Below are positions 8,598-17,559 of a DNA stretch of 34,425 bases, piece after piece. Numbering within the stretch: the first letter of the stretch is position 1; each line of letters begins with the position of its first letter. A program made the position numbers and the translations under genes. The stretch comes from UBA60 sp964587885 (GTDB lineage: Archaea; Thermoplasmatota; Poseidoniia; Poseidoniales; Poseidoniaceae), in assembly GCA_964587885.1 (NCBI GenBank), contig CAZPME010000021.1:1-34425 (forward strand), given 5' to 3'. The notes below the pieces were generated by a model. The model was not told where the DNA came from. It was given only the letters and a program-made list of their open reading frames with translations, and searched no databases.

Positions 8598-9464
8598 ATG
8601 CTACGAGTCGTGTTGGTTGATTTATTGGTCGAGAGGCCGACCTTTGGACATCAAGGTAATTTACAGATAATTTCACCCTTACTAGAGTATGATTCGGTCG
8701 AAGTTTGGCTGTTAACTCCTCAAATGCAAGATGGGGGAGTTGGCGATTCTGTTCCACGTCCGCTCAGTCCAGAAGAAGTACCATTATGGCATGGTGATTT
8801 TGATTTCGCCAATCAGATGACTTTGATTCCTAGCAAAGAAGGTGATAATTCAGTCCATCTGTTGAGGATGGCAACTCCGCATCCTAACGAAATTAGCGCG
8901 TGGTTGCAAACTGCTAACCCTGCAGCGGTCTACTGTACCGGAAGTCGTAGCAACGTTTCGCAGTGGGAAGATTGGATGGATTCGGTAGCCGAGTTATTGA
9001 GGGCTTCAATCAATGCCGAGATTCCCACCCTCGGTATTTGTTTTGGCCATCAAATCCTTTGCCGCGCCTTGGGTTCTGAAATTGAGCGAGCATCAACTCG
9101 TTCGGATATGGTGGTAGAGATTCCCTTGAGTGGTTTCGGCTCTATCGATCCATTATTTGCGGGAATAGACAGTCTACGTGGTCTGTTTACTCACCAGGAC
9201 CATGTTACCAGTATCCCAGAAAATTGTGTAGTTTTAGCACAGGCCGAACACAGTCCCATTACTGCAGTTCGGGTCTGTGAGGATAAGCGGTTATTGAATG
9301 CCTATGGGGTTCAATTCCACCCTGAGGCTTATCCTGAATTGATTCAGGACTCATATGAAGCTGGTTATCTATCGCTTGAGGAGAGCAATGCGGTTCACGG
9401 TGAACATGATGGCTGGCAGGTCTTGACTAACTTTGCCTCAGTGGTGCATTCGCAAATCACATAA
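8598..9464 (+). CDS. Class I glutamine amidotransferase-like protein
   Basis: The product has the class I glutaminase triad: nucleophile elbow GICFGHQ with Cys148, and QFHPEAYPE giving His241 and Glu243. These domains release ammonia from glutamine for a synthase partner, or act as gamma-glutamyl hydrolases. No synthetase gene is adjacent and the protein (289 residues) has about 100 residues before the core that are not recognised, so the acceptor is unknown. It resembles stand-alone GMP-synthase-like amidotransferases. ATG 8598 is chosen over the TTG at 8595; no ribosome site is visible. The gene is divergent from the NifU-like gene and 86 nt before the pyrophosphatase, which has its own promoter. 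Confidence 0.85.
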   Translation: MLRVVLVDLLVERPTFGHQGNLQIISPLLEYDSVEVWLLTPQMQDGGVGDSVPRPLSPEEVPLWHGDFDFANQMTLIPSKEGDNSVHLLRMATPHPNEISAWLQTANPAAVYCTGSRSNVSQWEDWMDSVAELLRASINAEIPTLGICFGHQILCRALGSEIERASTRSDMVVEIPLSGFGSIDPLFAGIDSLRGLFTHQDHVTSIPENCVVLAQAEHSPITAVRVCEDKRLLNAYGVQFHPEAYPELIQDSYEAGYLSLEESNAVHGEHDGWQVLTNFASVVHSQIT

Positions 9465-9509
9465 TAGTCCCAATTCAATGGTTTTCGCGGTAATTTCTCC
9501 CCCTTCACC

Positions 9510-9517
9510 TTATATGG
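9510..9517 (+). promoter_or_regulatory. TATA box of the pyrophosphatase gene
   Basis: The sequence TTATATGG sits about 40 nt before the hppA ATG in an otherwise G/C-rich spacer. With archaeal spacing, transcription would begin near 9535-9540, leaving a leader of roughly 10-15 nt that still contains the AGGTG ribosome site at 9541-9545. Confidence 0.55.
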
Positions 9518-9550
9518 GGGTCGCAGGTCGGCGGGCCAATAGGTGTTACC

Positions 9551-11638
9551 ATGTTTGAGAATATACCACTACTTAGTTCGGGGATAGCCGTTCTAGGTCT
9601 ATTGATTGCCTTTGCATTATACCAAAAGGTCAACAAAATTGAGATAAAGAATGAAACAGTTGCTGATATTACTCAGCAGATTCAAGATGGCGCTATGGCC
9701 TTCTTGAAGGCCGAATACCGCTACCTCAGCATTTTCGTTGTAGTGGTTGCAGGTTTACTTTTCCTCAATAACGGGCAAGAAACTGCTTTGGCATTCTTAG
9801 CCGGAGCAATCGCCAGTGTCATCGCTGGATTTAGCGGCATGCGTTCCGCAACTTCGGCTAATGGTCGTACAGCTATGGCTGCAGCCGAAGAGGGACAAGC
9901 AAAAGCACTGGAAGTCTCCTACAATGGTGGCGCAGTGATGGGACTATCAGTGGGTGGCCTAGGGCTTCTCGGCATCTCTTTGATGGCGATGTGGTTGGGT
10001 ACTGGCTCTGCAGTCCAGAATATTGCTGGTTTCGGAATGGGCGCTTCATCTATTGCACTATTCGCTCGCGTTGGCGGGGGTATTTACACCAAGGCTGCTG
10101 ATGTTGGTGCAGACCTCGTCGGTAAAGTTGAGGCCGGTATCCCTGAAGACGACCCCCGTAATCCTGGTGTTATCGCAGATAACGTCGGCGATAACGTCGG
10201 CGACGTTGCTGGAATGGGTGCTGATATTTTCGAATCCTTTGTTGGTTCAATTATTGCCGCAATGGTCATCGCTGAGTCGAGTGGAATGGGTGGCGTCAAC
10301 AATGAAGATTGGGTGATATTACCGATTTTCTTGGCTTTAATCGGCTATGGTGCTAGTATCATTGGTGTTTTTAGTATTCAACTTCTCAAAGGTGGAGACG
10401 CAGGTGCGGCTCTACGTAACACCACTTTCATCGGCGCTGGACTATTCTGGCTTGGTGGATGGTTTGGCATCGGATATGCAGGATTAGAAACTGGAACAGA
10501 CCCTATGATGGCGGTAATAGCCGGTAGTATTGTTGGAATTCTAATCGGCTTAGTTACCGAGTATTATACTGGAATTGAGCCAGTAATGGGTGTTAAGCCC
10601 AAAGCCATCGCCCATATTGGTGAGATGTCAAAGACAGGCCCAGCAACTAATGCTATCTCTGGCCTATCGGTCGGAATGAGTTCGACTTTCCTTCCGATAA
10701 TTTTGATCGCCATGGGAATTTTCTGCGCTAATGAATTTATGATGAATGGTCGAACTGATTCCGCATACGGATTGTATGGCATCGCTATGGCAGCGATGGG
10801 AATGTTAGCCACCGTTGGAGTTACGATGACCGTCGATGCTTATGGTCCAGTTGCAGATAATGCCGGTGGAATAGCCGAAATGAGTGAATTAGGTCCCGAA
10901 GTAAGAGAGATTACCGATGGTCTTGATACCATCGGAAACACGACTGCTGCAATTGGCAAAGGTTTCGCAATCGGCAGTGCAGCATTAACCGCTCTCGCTT
11001 TGTTTGCCGCTTTCAAAATCGCGGTAGAAGCCAATCTAGGAGTAGGTGAAACCCTATCCCTTACCCTTGATGACCCGATGGTTGTAATCGGGTTATTGAT
11101 TGGTGGATCACTTCCGTTTGTAGTCGCTGCAATGACCATGACTAGTGTCGGCAAAGCTGCTGGCGAGATGGTGGTTGAAATCCGTCGACAATTCAAAGAA
11201 ATCGACGGTCTACTAGAAGGCAAGGAAGGAGTCAAGCCAGACAGCCAACGCTGTGTCGAGATTTCAACCCAAGCCGCATTACGTGAAATGGTCATGCCAG
11301 GAGTTGTCGCAGTAGCCGCTCCGGTAATCGTAGGATTTACCCTTGGAGCTCCAGCATTAGGTGGTCTGCTTGCTGGCGCACTGGTTACCGGTGTACTGAT
11401 GGCACTATTCATGGCTAATGCTGGTGGCGCTTGGGACAACGCCAAGAAAGCAATCGAGCAAGGTCATATCGACGGTGCCAAGAAGGGCGATTCAGCCCAC
11501 GACGCTGCGGTTATCGGTGATACCATTGGTGACCCTTTCAAGGACACCAGCGGGCCTTCACTCAACATTCTCATCAAGTTGATGTCGATTGTTGCGGTGG
11601 TTATCGCCCCAAGCCTAACCTTGACTGGCATGCTGTGA
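9551..11638 (+). CDS. hppA: Membrane-bound, K+-dependent-type ion-pumping pyrophosphatase
   Basis: This enzyme couples hydrolysis of pyrophosphate in the cytoplasm to export of H+ or Na+ across the membrane. The 695-residue, multi-helix product contains the substrate loop DVGADLVGKVE (184-194) and the acidic metal/PPi motif DNVGDNVGDVAGMGAD (210-225). The segment GNTTAAIGKG (462-471) has Ala466 and Gly469, the residues typical of K+-dependent enzymes; K+-independent ones carry Lys at the first position. Whether it pumps protons or sodium cannot be settled by eye. It starts at ATG 9551 with AGGTG just upstream and a TATA box at 9510-9517, so it is probably transcribed alone. Recovering energy from PPi would suit a heterotroph with heavy biosynthetic turnover. 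Confidence 0.97.
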   Translation: MFENIPLLSSGIAVLGLLIAFALYQKVNKIEIKNETVADITQQIQDGAMAFLKAEYRYLSIFVVVVAGLLFLNNGQETALAFLAGAIASVIAGFSGMRSATSANGRTAMAAAEEGQAKALEVSYNGGAVMGLSVGGLGLLGISLMAMWLGTGSAVQNIAGFGMGASSIALFARVGGGIYTKAADVGADLVGKVEAGIPEDDPRNPGVIADNVGDNVGDVAGMGADIFESFVGSIIAAMVIAESSGMGGVNNEDWVILPIFLALIGYGASIIGVFSIQLLKGGDAGAALRNTTFIGAGLFWLGGWFGIGYAGLETGTDPMMAVIAGSIVGILIGLVTEYYTGIEPVMGVKPKAIAHIGEMSKTGPATNAISGLSVGMSSTFLPIILIAMGIFCANEFMMNGRTDSAYGLYGIAMAAMGMLATVGVTMTVDAYGPVADNAGGIAEMSELGPEVREITDGLDTIGNTTAAIGKGFAIGSAALTALALFAAFKIAVEANLGVGETLSLTLDDPMVVIGLLIGGSLPFVVAAMTMTSVGKAAGEMVVEIRRQFKEIDGLLEGKEGVKPDSQRCVEISTQAALREMVMPGVVAVAAPVIVGFTLGAPALGGLLAGALVTGVLMALFMANAGGAWDNAKKAIEQGHIDGAKKGDSAHDAAVIGDTIGDPFKDTSGPSLNILIKLMSIVAVVIAPSLTLTGML

Positions 11639-11709
11639 AATCACAATAACCCATAATCCGCTAGGCTCAAACGTGAGTCTGTGGAGCGATAGGCACAGGA
11701 GAGAGCGAC

Positions 11710-12675
11710 TTGTCCAAGTGTGTACGATTTGCCCCAGCCATATTATTGGTTGGCATCATACTCTCAGCATCGTTAGCCGGTTGCATGACTTCTGGCTCTA
11801 ATTCCAGTGATTTTGACGAGATGGACGAGTACTATACTCCTCAATGGGAAATCGGTGATTGGTGGTTGTACACCTTCATTACCCCTGAATTCGGTGAAGA
11901 TTCAGCACGCTTGGTGGTGGCCGAAAACAATACCGATGAAGAGGCGTGGATGTTGGCGATCTCTAGTCTAAAAGAAGCTCAGCGCCATGCTGTAGTTAGT
12001 CACAACCCGTTTTTGGGTCGGATGACTTGGGATAATCTCTCAGCCTATGAAAACGGAATACCTCAGCCGGTTTTCTCTTTTCCATTGAGCAAAGGAAAGA
12101 CTTGGCAATTCGAATTATTTGGCTCAACCTGGCAGGCCGAAGTCACCTCAACACTTGACCGTAAAGCTACTGTGTCATGTAGTGGAGACGGAGGAGAGAT
12201 TATCTACACCTACTCGCATGATGCTGCATTTTTCACCACATTTTCGCATTTTGATTCCGAGGGTGAATTACGCTTGCAAATGCAGATGAATAATTTCGGT
12301 AGTAATCATGAGGGAGATGTGTGGTTTATCCGTGCTACCGACCTTTTTGAAGAGCGCTACGAAAATCTAGATGGCGAGGCCTATGATACCTTTTTTGACA
12401 GCGGACATCCAAGTGGTGAGGGATTCGACAAATTGGTATGGTACCTCGATGTAGAGATTGGCGGTGGACCCAGTCAAGGTACTATTTCGGTAAAAGATCA
12501 CGCGGGGGCAACTCCACTAGCCCGTGCTTGGGGCCCATCATCAACCGAGAAAGGAACGCTGGGAACAATCCCCTCGAATAGCGGTGAATACTCGGTAACC
12601 GCCACTTTGAGCGGGGGCTCATCATTCATTCATCTGAAGGTTGCTGGTGGATTACAGAGCCAGTGGACTCTGTAA
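11710..12675 (+). CDS. Secreted lipoprotein, function unknown
   Basis: The 321-residue product begins with a signal sequence and a lipobox, LAGC, with the lipidated Cys at 25, followed by a Ser/Asn/Asp linker and a beta-rich domain with many Trp and Tyr residues. It should be anchored on the outer face of the membrane. No enzymatic motif or named family is recognised; the final part (about 240-320) looks like a separate small beta domain. The start is TTG 11710, supported by GGAGAG 6 nt upstream. It follows hppA by 71 nt. Its stop directly abuts that of the convergent glutaredoxin gene with no spacer. Confidence 0.8.
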   Translation: MSKCVRFAPAILLVGIILSASLAGCMTSGSNSSDFDEMDEYYTPQWEIGDWWLYTFITPEFGEDSARLVVAENNTDEEAWMLAISSLKEAQRHAVVSHNPFLGRMTWDNLSAYENGIPQPVFSFPLSKGKTWQFELFGSTWQAEVTSTLDRKATVSCSGDGGEIIYTYSHDAAFFTTFSHFDSEGELRLQMQMNNFGSNHEGDVWFIRATDLFEERYENLDGEAYDTFFDSGHPSGEGFDKLVWYLDVEIGGGPSQGTISVKDHAGATPLARAWGPSSTEKGTLGTIPSNSGEYSVTATLSGGSSFIHLKVAGGLQSQWTL

Positions 12676-12945
12676 TCAACGCAGGTAAATTTGGGTTTCA
12701 TCGAAACCACCGATGAAAATAGGAGCATCACCACGAACATCGATTACTACTGGCACGGTACGATGTCTAGTTTGGTCAACTACTTCCATACGAATGCTAT
12801 GGTCATCATCAAAATTAATTTCTTGATAGGTCAAACCCTTTTGCTTCAACAATCGCTTAGCGGCGACGCAGTAAGGGCAAAAAGTAGTCGTGTAAAGTAA
12901 GAAATCAGTCTCAGCCGCTTCAGCGTGTTGTTCAATAATACCCAT
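12676..12945 (-). CDS. Glutaredoxin-like thiol-disulfide oxidoreductase
   Basis: This 89-residue protein is a complete glutaredoxin fold: redox motif CPYC at residues 23-26, the cis-proline segment TVPVV, and GGFDE near the C-terminus. It would reduce disulfides or mixed thiols in the cytoplasm. ATG 12945 is preceded by GGTGAT. The gene lies 21 nt behind the M28-permease gene on the same strand and is probably co-transcribed with it. CPYC is the classical dithiol glutaredoxin motif. The archaeal thiol that would serve it is not indicated here. Confidence 0.93.
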   Translation of the reverse strand: MGIIEQHAEAAETDFLLYTTTFCPYCVAAKRLLKQKGLTYQEINFDDDHSIRMEVVDQTRHRTVPVVIDVRGDAPIFIGGFDETQIYLR

Positions 12946-12966
12946 AATATCACCGTATTGGTAAAA

Positions 12967-15693
12967 TCAACCTTCAATAAGTTCTGCATTTATCGTCCCG
13001 CCGGCGGTGCCGAGAATACGGCTCGTTTCATCACCGTCGAAGTAGAATAACGCAAAGATAACAATGGTCTCTAATAGGGCAGCGATGTAGAATAACGTGG
13101 CGAAATCAAAGCGGCTGGCAAGCATTCCGGTCAGAGCATAACCGGCGACAGCCGAGAGATTCATCATCGCCATATAAGCGGTAAATTGAGTTCCACCAAC
13201 CTCTGACCAAGTGACTTTCATCATTAGTGAATACAGGTTTATCGCCGCGACATAGAGCACAAAAGTTCGCAGCGACCAAATCGCCAGCATCACGGTTGAA
13301 TTATCCCACCAAGGTTTTGCTAACCCCCAACTCATGGTGATTAGTGCACCGATAATTACCGCGCAAATCGCAACCTTTCTGCCACCGAAACGTTTGCCTA
13401 ATTGGCCACCGATGATATAGCCAACGAAACCAATAATCAACATTAGACCACCTTTGGTAGCATTAAATTGCTCTTGTGACCAACCCAATTCACGAATGAA
13501 GAGTAGTGGAAGAATGGGGATGAGGAAGTTGGCGAGGAAGGCTAGTAGGCTGATGATGACTCCGAGTCGCGCTGATTTGATTGAAAAAGCAGTACGCAAT
13601 TTGGCAAAAATTTCTTTGAAATCCCGCTCTATGACCTCTTCTTCCTCTTTCACATCACTCGGTTCATCCCATGGCCAGCGGCGCTCGTTAGGGCGCTCAT
13701 TCATGAATAACGGCACCATCATCACCAGCAGCAAAAATGGGATTTGCAGAAGTATTGCTCCACGTATTCCAATTATTCCAATCACCGAACCAAGTCCGGC
13801 ACCACCGAGCATTCCACCAAATATTTTGGCGCTAAACATGTAAGAATTAACTTTCTCAAATTCATCATTTTTGAGAACATCTACTGCTAGAGCATCAGTA
13901 CTAACATCTTGAAGTGAGGTGAAAATATTGTAGGTAAAGAATATCGCCGAAAGAATTACGATACTGTCAGCCAAATTGGGAATGAATATCAGAGTCGATA
14001 AAGTCAGTATCATTCCACACTGAGCAATGATAATCCACGGCCGCCGTCGCCCCAATCCCTTGAATTGGTAGCGGTCGATGACAGGACCCCATAGGAATTT
14101 CACTGTCCATGGCAATGTTCCCCAAAATAGGATCCCAGCCAGCATTCCAGCCGAGACTCCCTCGGCAGCCAAATATGTCACGAAAGTGATTGTGATGAAA
14201 CCCCACGGCAAGCCCTGAGCAACGTATAGAGCACACAAGGTCAAGACGCGAGCACGATAATTATCGACCAAGGTTAGGCCATCTGAATCATCGCCTTTCA
14301 ATGCAGCAGTAATGGTGCTTGCACTAGTGCTTTTCTTCGCTGATTCAACCGCAGCAGTGGCGGCGGCAAATGCCGCAATTTTACGTTCCTTATCGGTTAG
14401 TGGTTTGAACCAATCTTCACGCATTGAAATGTAGCCAACAAAAACTAGCATAATGGCAAACCAAGGGGTGAAAAGCCACGCTGAAATTGCACCACTGCCA
14501 ACAGACATTACACTGGTCTCATTCCCATCTTCAGGCTCATCAGAGAGGTTGGAATTCCAATCCCACCAAGCATGAGTAGCGACAATATTGAGTCCGGTTT
14601 GCAGTCCTGCCTCAACGTTTTGCCGCCCCCCCGCCAAGGTATTGATGGTAGTTACAGAATCGGATTGAGCGTGTTTTGGAGTTTGCTCACAAGTATCTCC
14701 TTCTTCGAGAATATATTGGTGCTGGCCGCGAATCCAAGTGGCGGAATAACCAGCCATGATGAAATTATAATGGTCAGAATTGCCCTTTGTATCATCGATT
14801 ACTCGCACCCATTCCTCTGGATGTGAGAGGTTAGTATTGATGTCAGTCAAGCGATTTTGCAACCATTCTGCATCGGCTTGCATCTCCTCGGTCACTACCA
14901 ATCCCTCGCCTTCGTAATACGACCAATCCTCAACCGGTGAGGTGAACTGGTACAGAGTCCAATAATCCTCGTCACATCCACTAGCCTGACTCAAGGCTGG
15001 AGTTGGAACCGGCCAATTGAGGGCAAACATGTCGAGATTGACGTAGGTGACATTAACCTCATCGGGGATTTGCTCGTTAACAAAGTGCAGGCTACCTTTG
15101 CCGCCACCCTCACTTGAACTCGAGCCTTGCCATTCCTCGTAATCCCACCAACCAAGTTTCCAGGTATGCAGAGGCTTGCCCTCCCAATTAGCAAAAGCAC
15201 GTGCCAATTCGAGCAGAGAGCCACTTCCAGTTCCATCGTCATAAGCTCCAGAACTAGTGCAGGTGGTGTAAGTCTGTCCGACAAGTGGAGGTGGTGAATA
15301 GCAAATAGCATCGTGATGGGCTCCAACTACCATCCAATTATCCTCAAGGGTACCGTTGATGGTTACAACGATATTTTCGCACTGGTCACACTCTTGGGTT
15401 GTGAATGGTTGCCGTTCGACTTCATATCCCATCCCTTCCAGTTCTTCGGCGATCCAATCACGGGCGGCGAAATTTGCATTGGTATCGATTTTGCGATAGC
15501 CGAAATTCGCCATATCGACCATATTATCGTATGCTGTACTGCCATTAGGCCAATCGGGTGGCTCTTCGTCAGTTTGTAGTGCCAACTCATTCTGAGAATC
15601 AGCAAGTGCGCTAGAAAAGGTGATTTGCACCATCATTATTGCGACTAGCAGGGCGATGCTCAATCTGCTCTGCATGGACGGCGGTCGCGGCAC
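12967..15693 (-). CDS. Fusion of secreted M28-type zinc aminopeptidase and AmpG-like MFS permease
   Basis: One uninterrupted 908-residue reading frame has a signal or anchor helix (about 11-30), an M28 peptidase domain (about 50-375), a membrane helix (about 403-423), a charged linker (about 425-478) and a 12-helix MFS permease (about 480-890). All M28 zinc and catalytic positions are present: H126-x-D128, D152 (YDDG), E186 E187 (DYEEW), D221 (NLDM) and H308 (SDHYNF). The permease has PAT/AmpG-family features, including KFLWGPVIDRY, a GRRRPW loop and LQDVSTDALAVDVL. The topology is coherent: peptidase outside, one helix inward, permease N-terminus inside. It could hydrolyse peptides at the cell surface and hand products to its own transporter (inference). 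The start is GTG 15693 or, perhaps better, ATG 15675; neither has a ribosome site. Confidence 0.9.
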   Translation of the reverse strand: MPRPPSMQSRLSIALLVAIMMVQITFSSALADSQNELALQTDEEPPDWPNGSTAYDNMVDMANFGYRKIDTNANFAARDWIAEELEGMGYEVERQPFTTQECDQCENIVVTINGTLEDNWMVVGAHHDAICYSPPPLVGQTYTTCTSSGAYDDGTGSGSLLELARAFANWEGKPLHTWKLGWWDYEEWQGSSSSEGGGKGSLHFVNEQIPDEVNVTYVNLDMFALNWPVPTPALSQASGCDEDYWTLYQFTSPVEDWSYYEGEGLVVTEEMQADAEWLQNRLTDINTNLSHPEEWVRVIDDTKGNSDHYNFIMAGYSATWIRGQHQYILEEGDTCEQTPKHAQSDSVTTINTLAGGRQNVEAGLQTGLNIVATHAWWDWNSNLSDEPEDGNETSVMSVGSGAISAWLFTPWFAIMLVFVGYISMREDWFKPLTDKERKIAAFAAATAAVESAKKSTSASTITAALKGDDSDGLTLVDNYRARVLTLCALYVAQGLPWGFITITFVTYLAAEGVSAGMLAGILFWGTLPWTVKFLWGPVIDRYQFKGLGRRRPWIIIAQCGMILTLSTLIFIPNLADSIVILSAIFFTYNIFTSLQDVSTDALAVDVLKNDEFEKVNSYMFSAKIFGGMLGGAGLGSVIGIIGIRGAILLQIPFLLLVMMVPLFMNERPNERRWPWDEPSDVKEEEEVIERDFKEIFAKLRTAFSIKSARLGVIISLLAFLANFLIPILPLLFIRELGWSQEQFNATKGGLMLIIGFVGYIIGGQLGKRFGGRKVAICAVIIGALITMSWGLAKPWWDNSTVMLAIWSLRTFVLYVAAINLYSLMMKVTWSEVGGTQFTAYMAMMNLSAVAGYALTGMLASRFDFATLFYIAALLETIVIFALFYFDGDETSRILGTAGGTINAELIEG

Positions 15694-15703
15694 GATGACT
15701 TAG

Positions 15704-15726
15704 ACTTCGCCCCTTAGGGGCGAAGT
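15704..15726. promoter_or_regulatory. Perfect palindrome between divergent genes, probable operator
   Basis: Two perfect 10-bp inverted arms (ACTTCGCCCC and GGGGCGAAGT) flank a 3-nt centre TTA. The element lies 11 nt upstream of the GTG of the M28-permease gene and about 30 nt upstream of the TATA-like box of the divergent hydrolase gene. This is where a dimeric regulator controlling both directions would bind. A hairpin in RNA is possible but less likely, because it sits at the 5' side of both genes. The function is inferred; the symmetry is directly visible. Confidence 0.6.
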
Positions 15727-15756
15727 GAAAAGGAAGCCAGAGGCCAACCGCTATGG

Positions 15757-15762
15757 TATACT
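15757..15762 (+). promoter_or_regulatory. TATA-like box for the metallo-hydrolase gene (leaderless)
   Basis: TATACT begins 22 nt before ATG 15779. The spacing would place transcription start at or next to the ATG, giving a leaderless message, which fits the absence of a ribosome site there. The same 22-nt TATAC-to-ATG spacing occurs before the CD36-like gene. Confidence 0.45.
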
Positions 15763-15778
15763 TTGCAATGCCAACAAC

Positions 15779-16651
15779 ATGTCCGGCTGGGAAGTTCCAC
15801 AATCTCGTATCCAACCGGCTCTACGCGATGAAGAATTACGTCAGCAAATTGAGAATTCAGAATTTGCGCCAAGTTCAGCCGGATTGTGGTGGCTAACCCA
15901 AGCGAGTTGGGTGGTGAAATTCAACTCACTTACCATTGCTATCGACCCGTGGTGGCGTGATTTATTCGCGGGCGATGTGTGGGGTAAATTGCTGGGAGAA
16001 TATCCCTTGAAACCCGAAGGATTCCCTCGCTTAGACTACGTTTTTTGCACCCATTGGCACGATGACCACCTTTGTCCCGAAAGTTTACCGCGCTTAGCAT
16101 CGACTTTTCCCGAAACTAAATTCATCGTTCCATCTCGCTCTCTCGACCAGTTAACCGATTGGGGAATCGATGTAGAGAGGATTATCCCTACCAACGGACA
16201 TCGAACACAATCTATTGGTGGCCTGACATTCAAAGCCGTTCCTGCAGCTCATATGGAATTAGACTTTGATGAAGAGGGTGATTCATGGTACGTCGGATAC
16301 GTGATCGAATGTGATGGAGTAACCATCTATCATATGGGCGATGGCCAACCTTGGCCCGGTTGGCATACTTCGATAGAAAAGGCTGCTACTGCTCTTGGCG
16401 ACGGACTGGATATCGCGCTTTTATGCATCAATGGCAATGACAATCTTTCTCACATACAAGCGGTCGACCTCATTGAAAAGATCGAACCCAAAGCGGCGAT
16501 TCCAATGCATTATGGGATGGATCCACACAATACTGTATCACCACAAATCTATGTTGATGAGTTAAGCGCTCGTCTACCAGAATATCCATGCATGGTTGCT
16601 GAACACGGACGAGGTCTGCGATTTGCAGATGATTCGCTTCAGGTGATATGA
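15779..16651 (+). CDS. Metallo-beta-lactamase-fold hydrolase, UlaG/NAPE-PLD-like
   Basis: The product is a metal-dependent hydrolase with the signature THWHDDH (residues 91-97 from this start) and later metal-region histidines in AAHMELD, YHMGDGQ and MHYGM. The pattern resembles the UlaG lactonase and NAPE-PLD-like branch of the superfamily; the substrate is unknown. An early IAIDPWW segment precedes the metal site, as in that branch. ATG 15779 (290 residues) is preferred over GTG 15725 (308 residues), because the GTG falls inside the palindrome and a TATA-like box lies between the two. Its stop overlaps the start of the next gene, so the two proteins are probably made together. Confidence 0.85.
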   Translation: MSGWEVPQSRIQPALRDEELRQQIENSEFAPSSAGLWWLTQASWVVKFNSLTIAIDPWWRDLFAGDVWGKLLGEYPLKPEGFPRLDYVFCTHWHDDHLCPESLPRLASTFPETKFIVPSRSLDQLTDWGIDVERIIPTNGHRTQSIGGLTFKAVPAAHMELDFDEEGDSWYVGYVIECDGVTIYHMGDGQPWPGWHTSIEKAATALGDGLDIALLCINGNDNLSHIQAVDLIEKIEPKAAIPMHYGMDPHNTVSPQIYVDELSARLPEYPCMVAEHGRGLRFADDSLQVI

Positions 16652-17559
16652 TGAGTGGGCTAGATTTAGACCTATTTGCTCTAGTTTGGACGGAAATTGA
16701 CTTCGATGAACACCCGATTAACGGTGGCCATGGAATGCAACCCGAGGGAGAACTGAATATCATTGTTGATGAAAATTGCATTGTTATCAATGATAAACGC
16801 ATATCTGTTGCAATCACCACCTCAAATTATCTCGCTAAATGCGGTACTGAGGAACTATTAGTCTTGATGGGCGAGGCTTCCAATTCTGACCTTCCACAGC
16901 ATATTATTGCTCTCACAGAAGAAGGTGAAGAAATTACTAATGGCGCGGAAAGTCTACAAATATCCAGTTTACCGCGTGCATGGATTCCGAATAAATTGGC
17001 CATTTCACCCTACCTTAGCCATCTACTATCCCAACCGTTGGAAAAATTGGGACACTCGGCAAAATGGAGAGACGATTTATGGGCTTGGCGTGAGAGATTT
17101 GCACCTCTATTGCAGAATTGGACTTGGCACTTAGAATACGGCAACAAAACCGACCGACTTGGTTGGTATATTCGTGCAAAAGGCAATACTCTCTTTACCA
17201 TCTTCATCGGCTGGGCTTGGCTTGTTGATGACGCAAGTGACAGACACGGATTCTTCCTGTTTGAGCGGGCACCGTTGGGAGAATTAGACCGTGCCGATGA
17301 GGATGAGCCAAATCGTCTTGATGTCGATAGGACCAAGGCCCTATTTGCAGAAGGAGGGGCTTTGAGATTATTACAATCGATGTTAGTGAATGACAATGGT
17401 CAGATTAGTGGGCTCGAGGTAATATCTCCCGAATCGGGCTTGTGGCCATTGGTAATGGGTAGGGGAGAAGTAGGTAGTGATGCTTCAGCCGCTGGTGAGT
17501 GGTTTAGCCAAATTTTGGATTTGATGGCTGAGGCGATTGCTCAAGTTTCGATGACTTGA
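16651..17559 (+). CDS. Unknown soluble protein coupled to the metallo-hydrolase
   Basis: This soluble protein of about 302 residues has no recognised domain or signal peptide. It is acidic, with a Trp-rich central part (segments such as DDLWAWRERF, NWTWHLEYG and IGWAWLVDD). Of two adjacent ATGs (16648 and 16651), the second is preferred because the AGGTGA site at 16641-16646 then has normal spacing; its A is the last base of the upstream stop. The translational coupling suggests it works with the metallo-hydrolase, as a subunit or in the same pathway. Its 3' end overlaps the convergent GHMP kinase gene by 19 bp. Confidence 0.8.
   Translation: MSGLDLDLFALVWTEIDFDEHPINGGHGMQPEGELNIIVDENCIVINDKRISVAITTSNYLAKCGTEELLVLMGEASNSDLPQHIIALTEEGEEITNGAESLQISSLPRAWIPNKLAISPYLSHLLSQPLEKLGHSAKWRDDLWAWRERFAPLLQNWTWHLEYGNKTDRLGWYIRAKGNTLFTIFIGWAWLVDDASDRHGFFLFERAPLGELDRADEDEPNRLDVDRTKALFAEGGALRLLQSMLVNDNGQISGLEVISPESGLWPLVMGRGEVGSDASAAGEWFSQILDLMAEAIAQVSMT

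Noticed and set aside
10840..11445. 201-codon open frame on the minus strand within the pyrophosphatase gene
   Set aside because: It is a Pro/Ala/Ser/Thr-rich shadow of a highly conserved gene, with no independent support.
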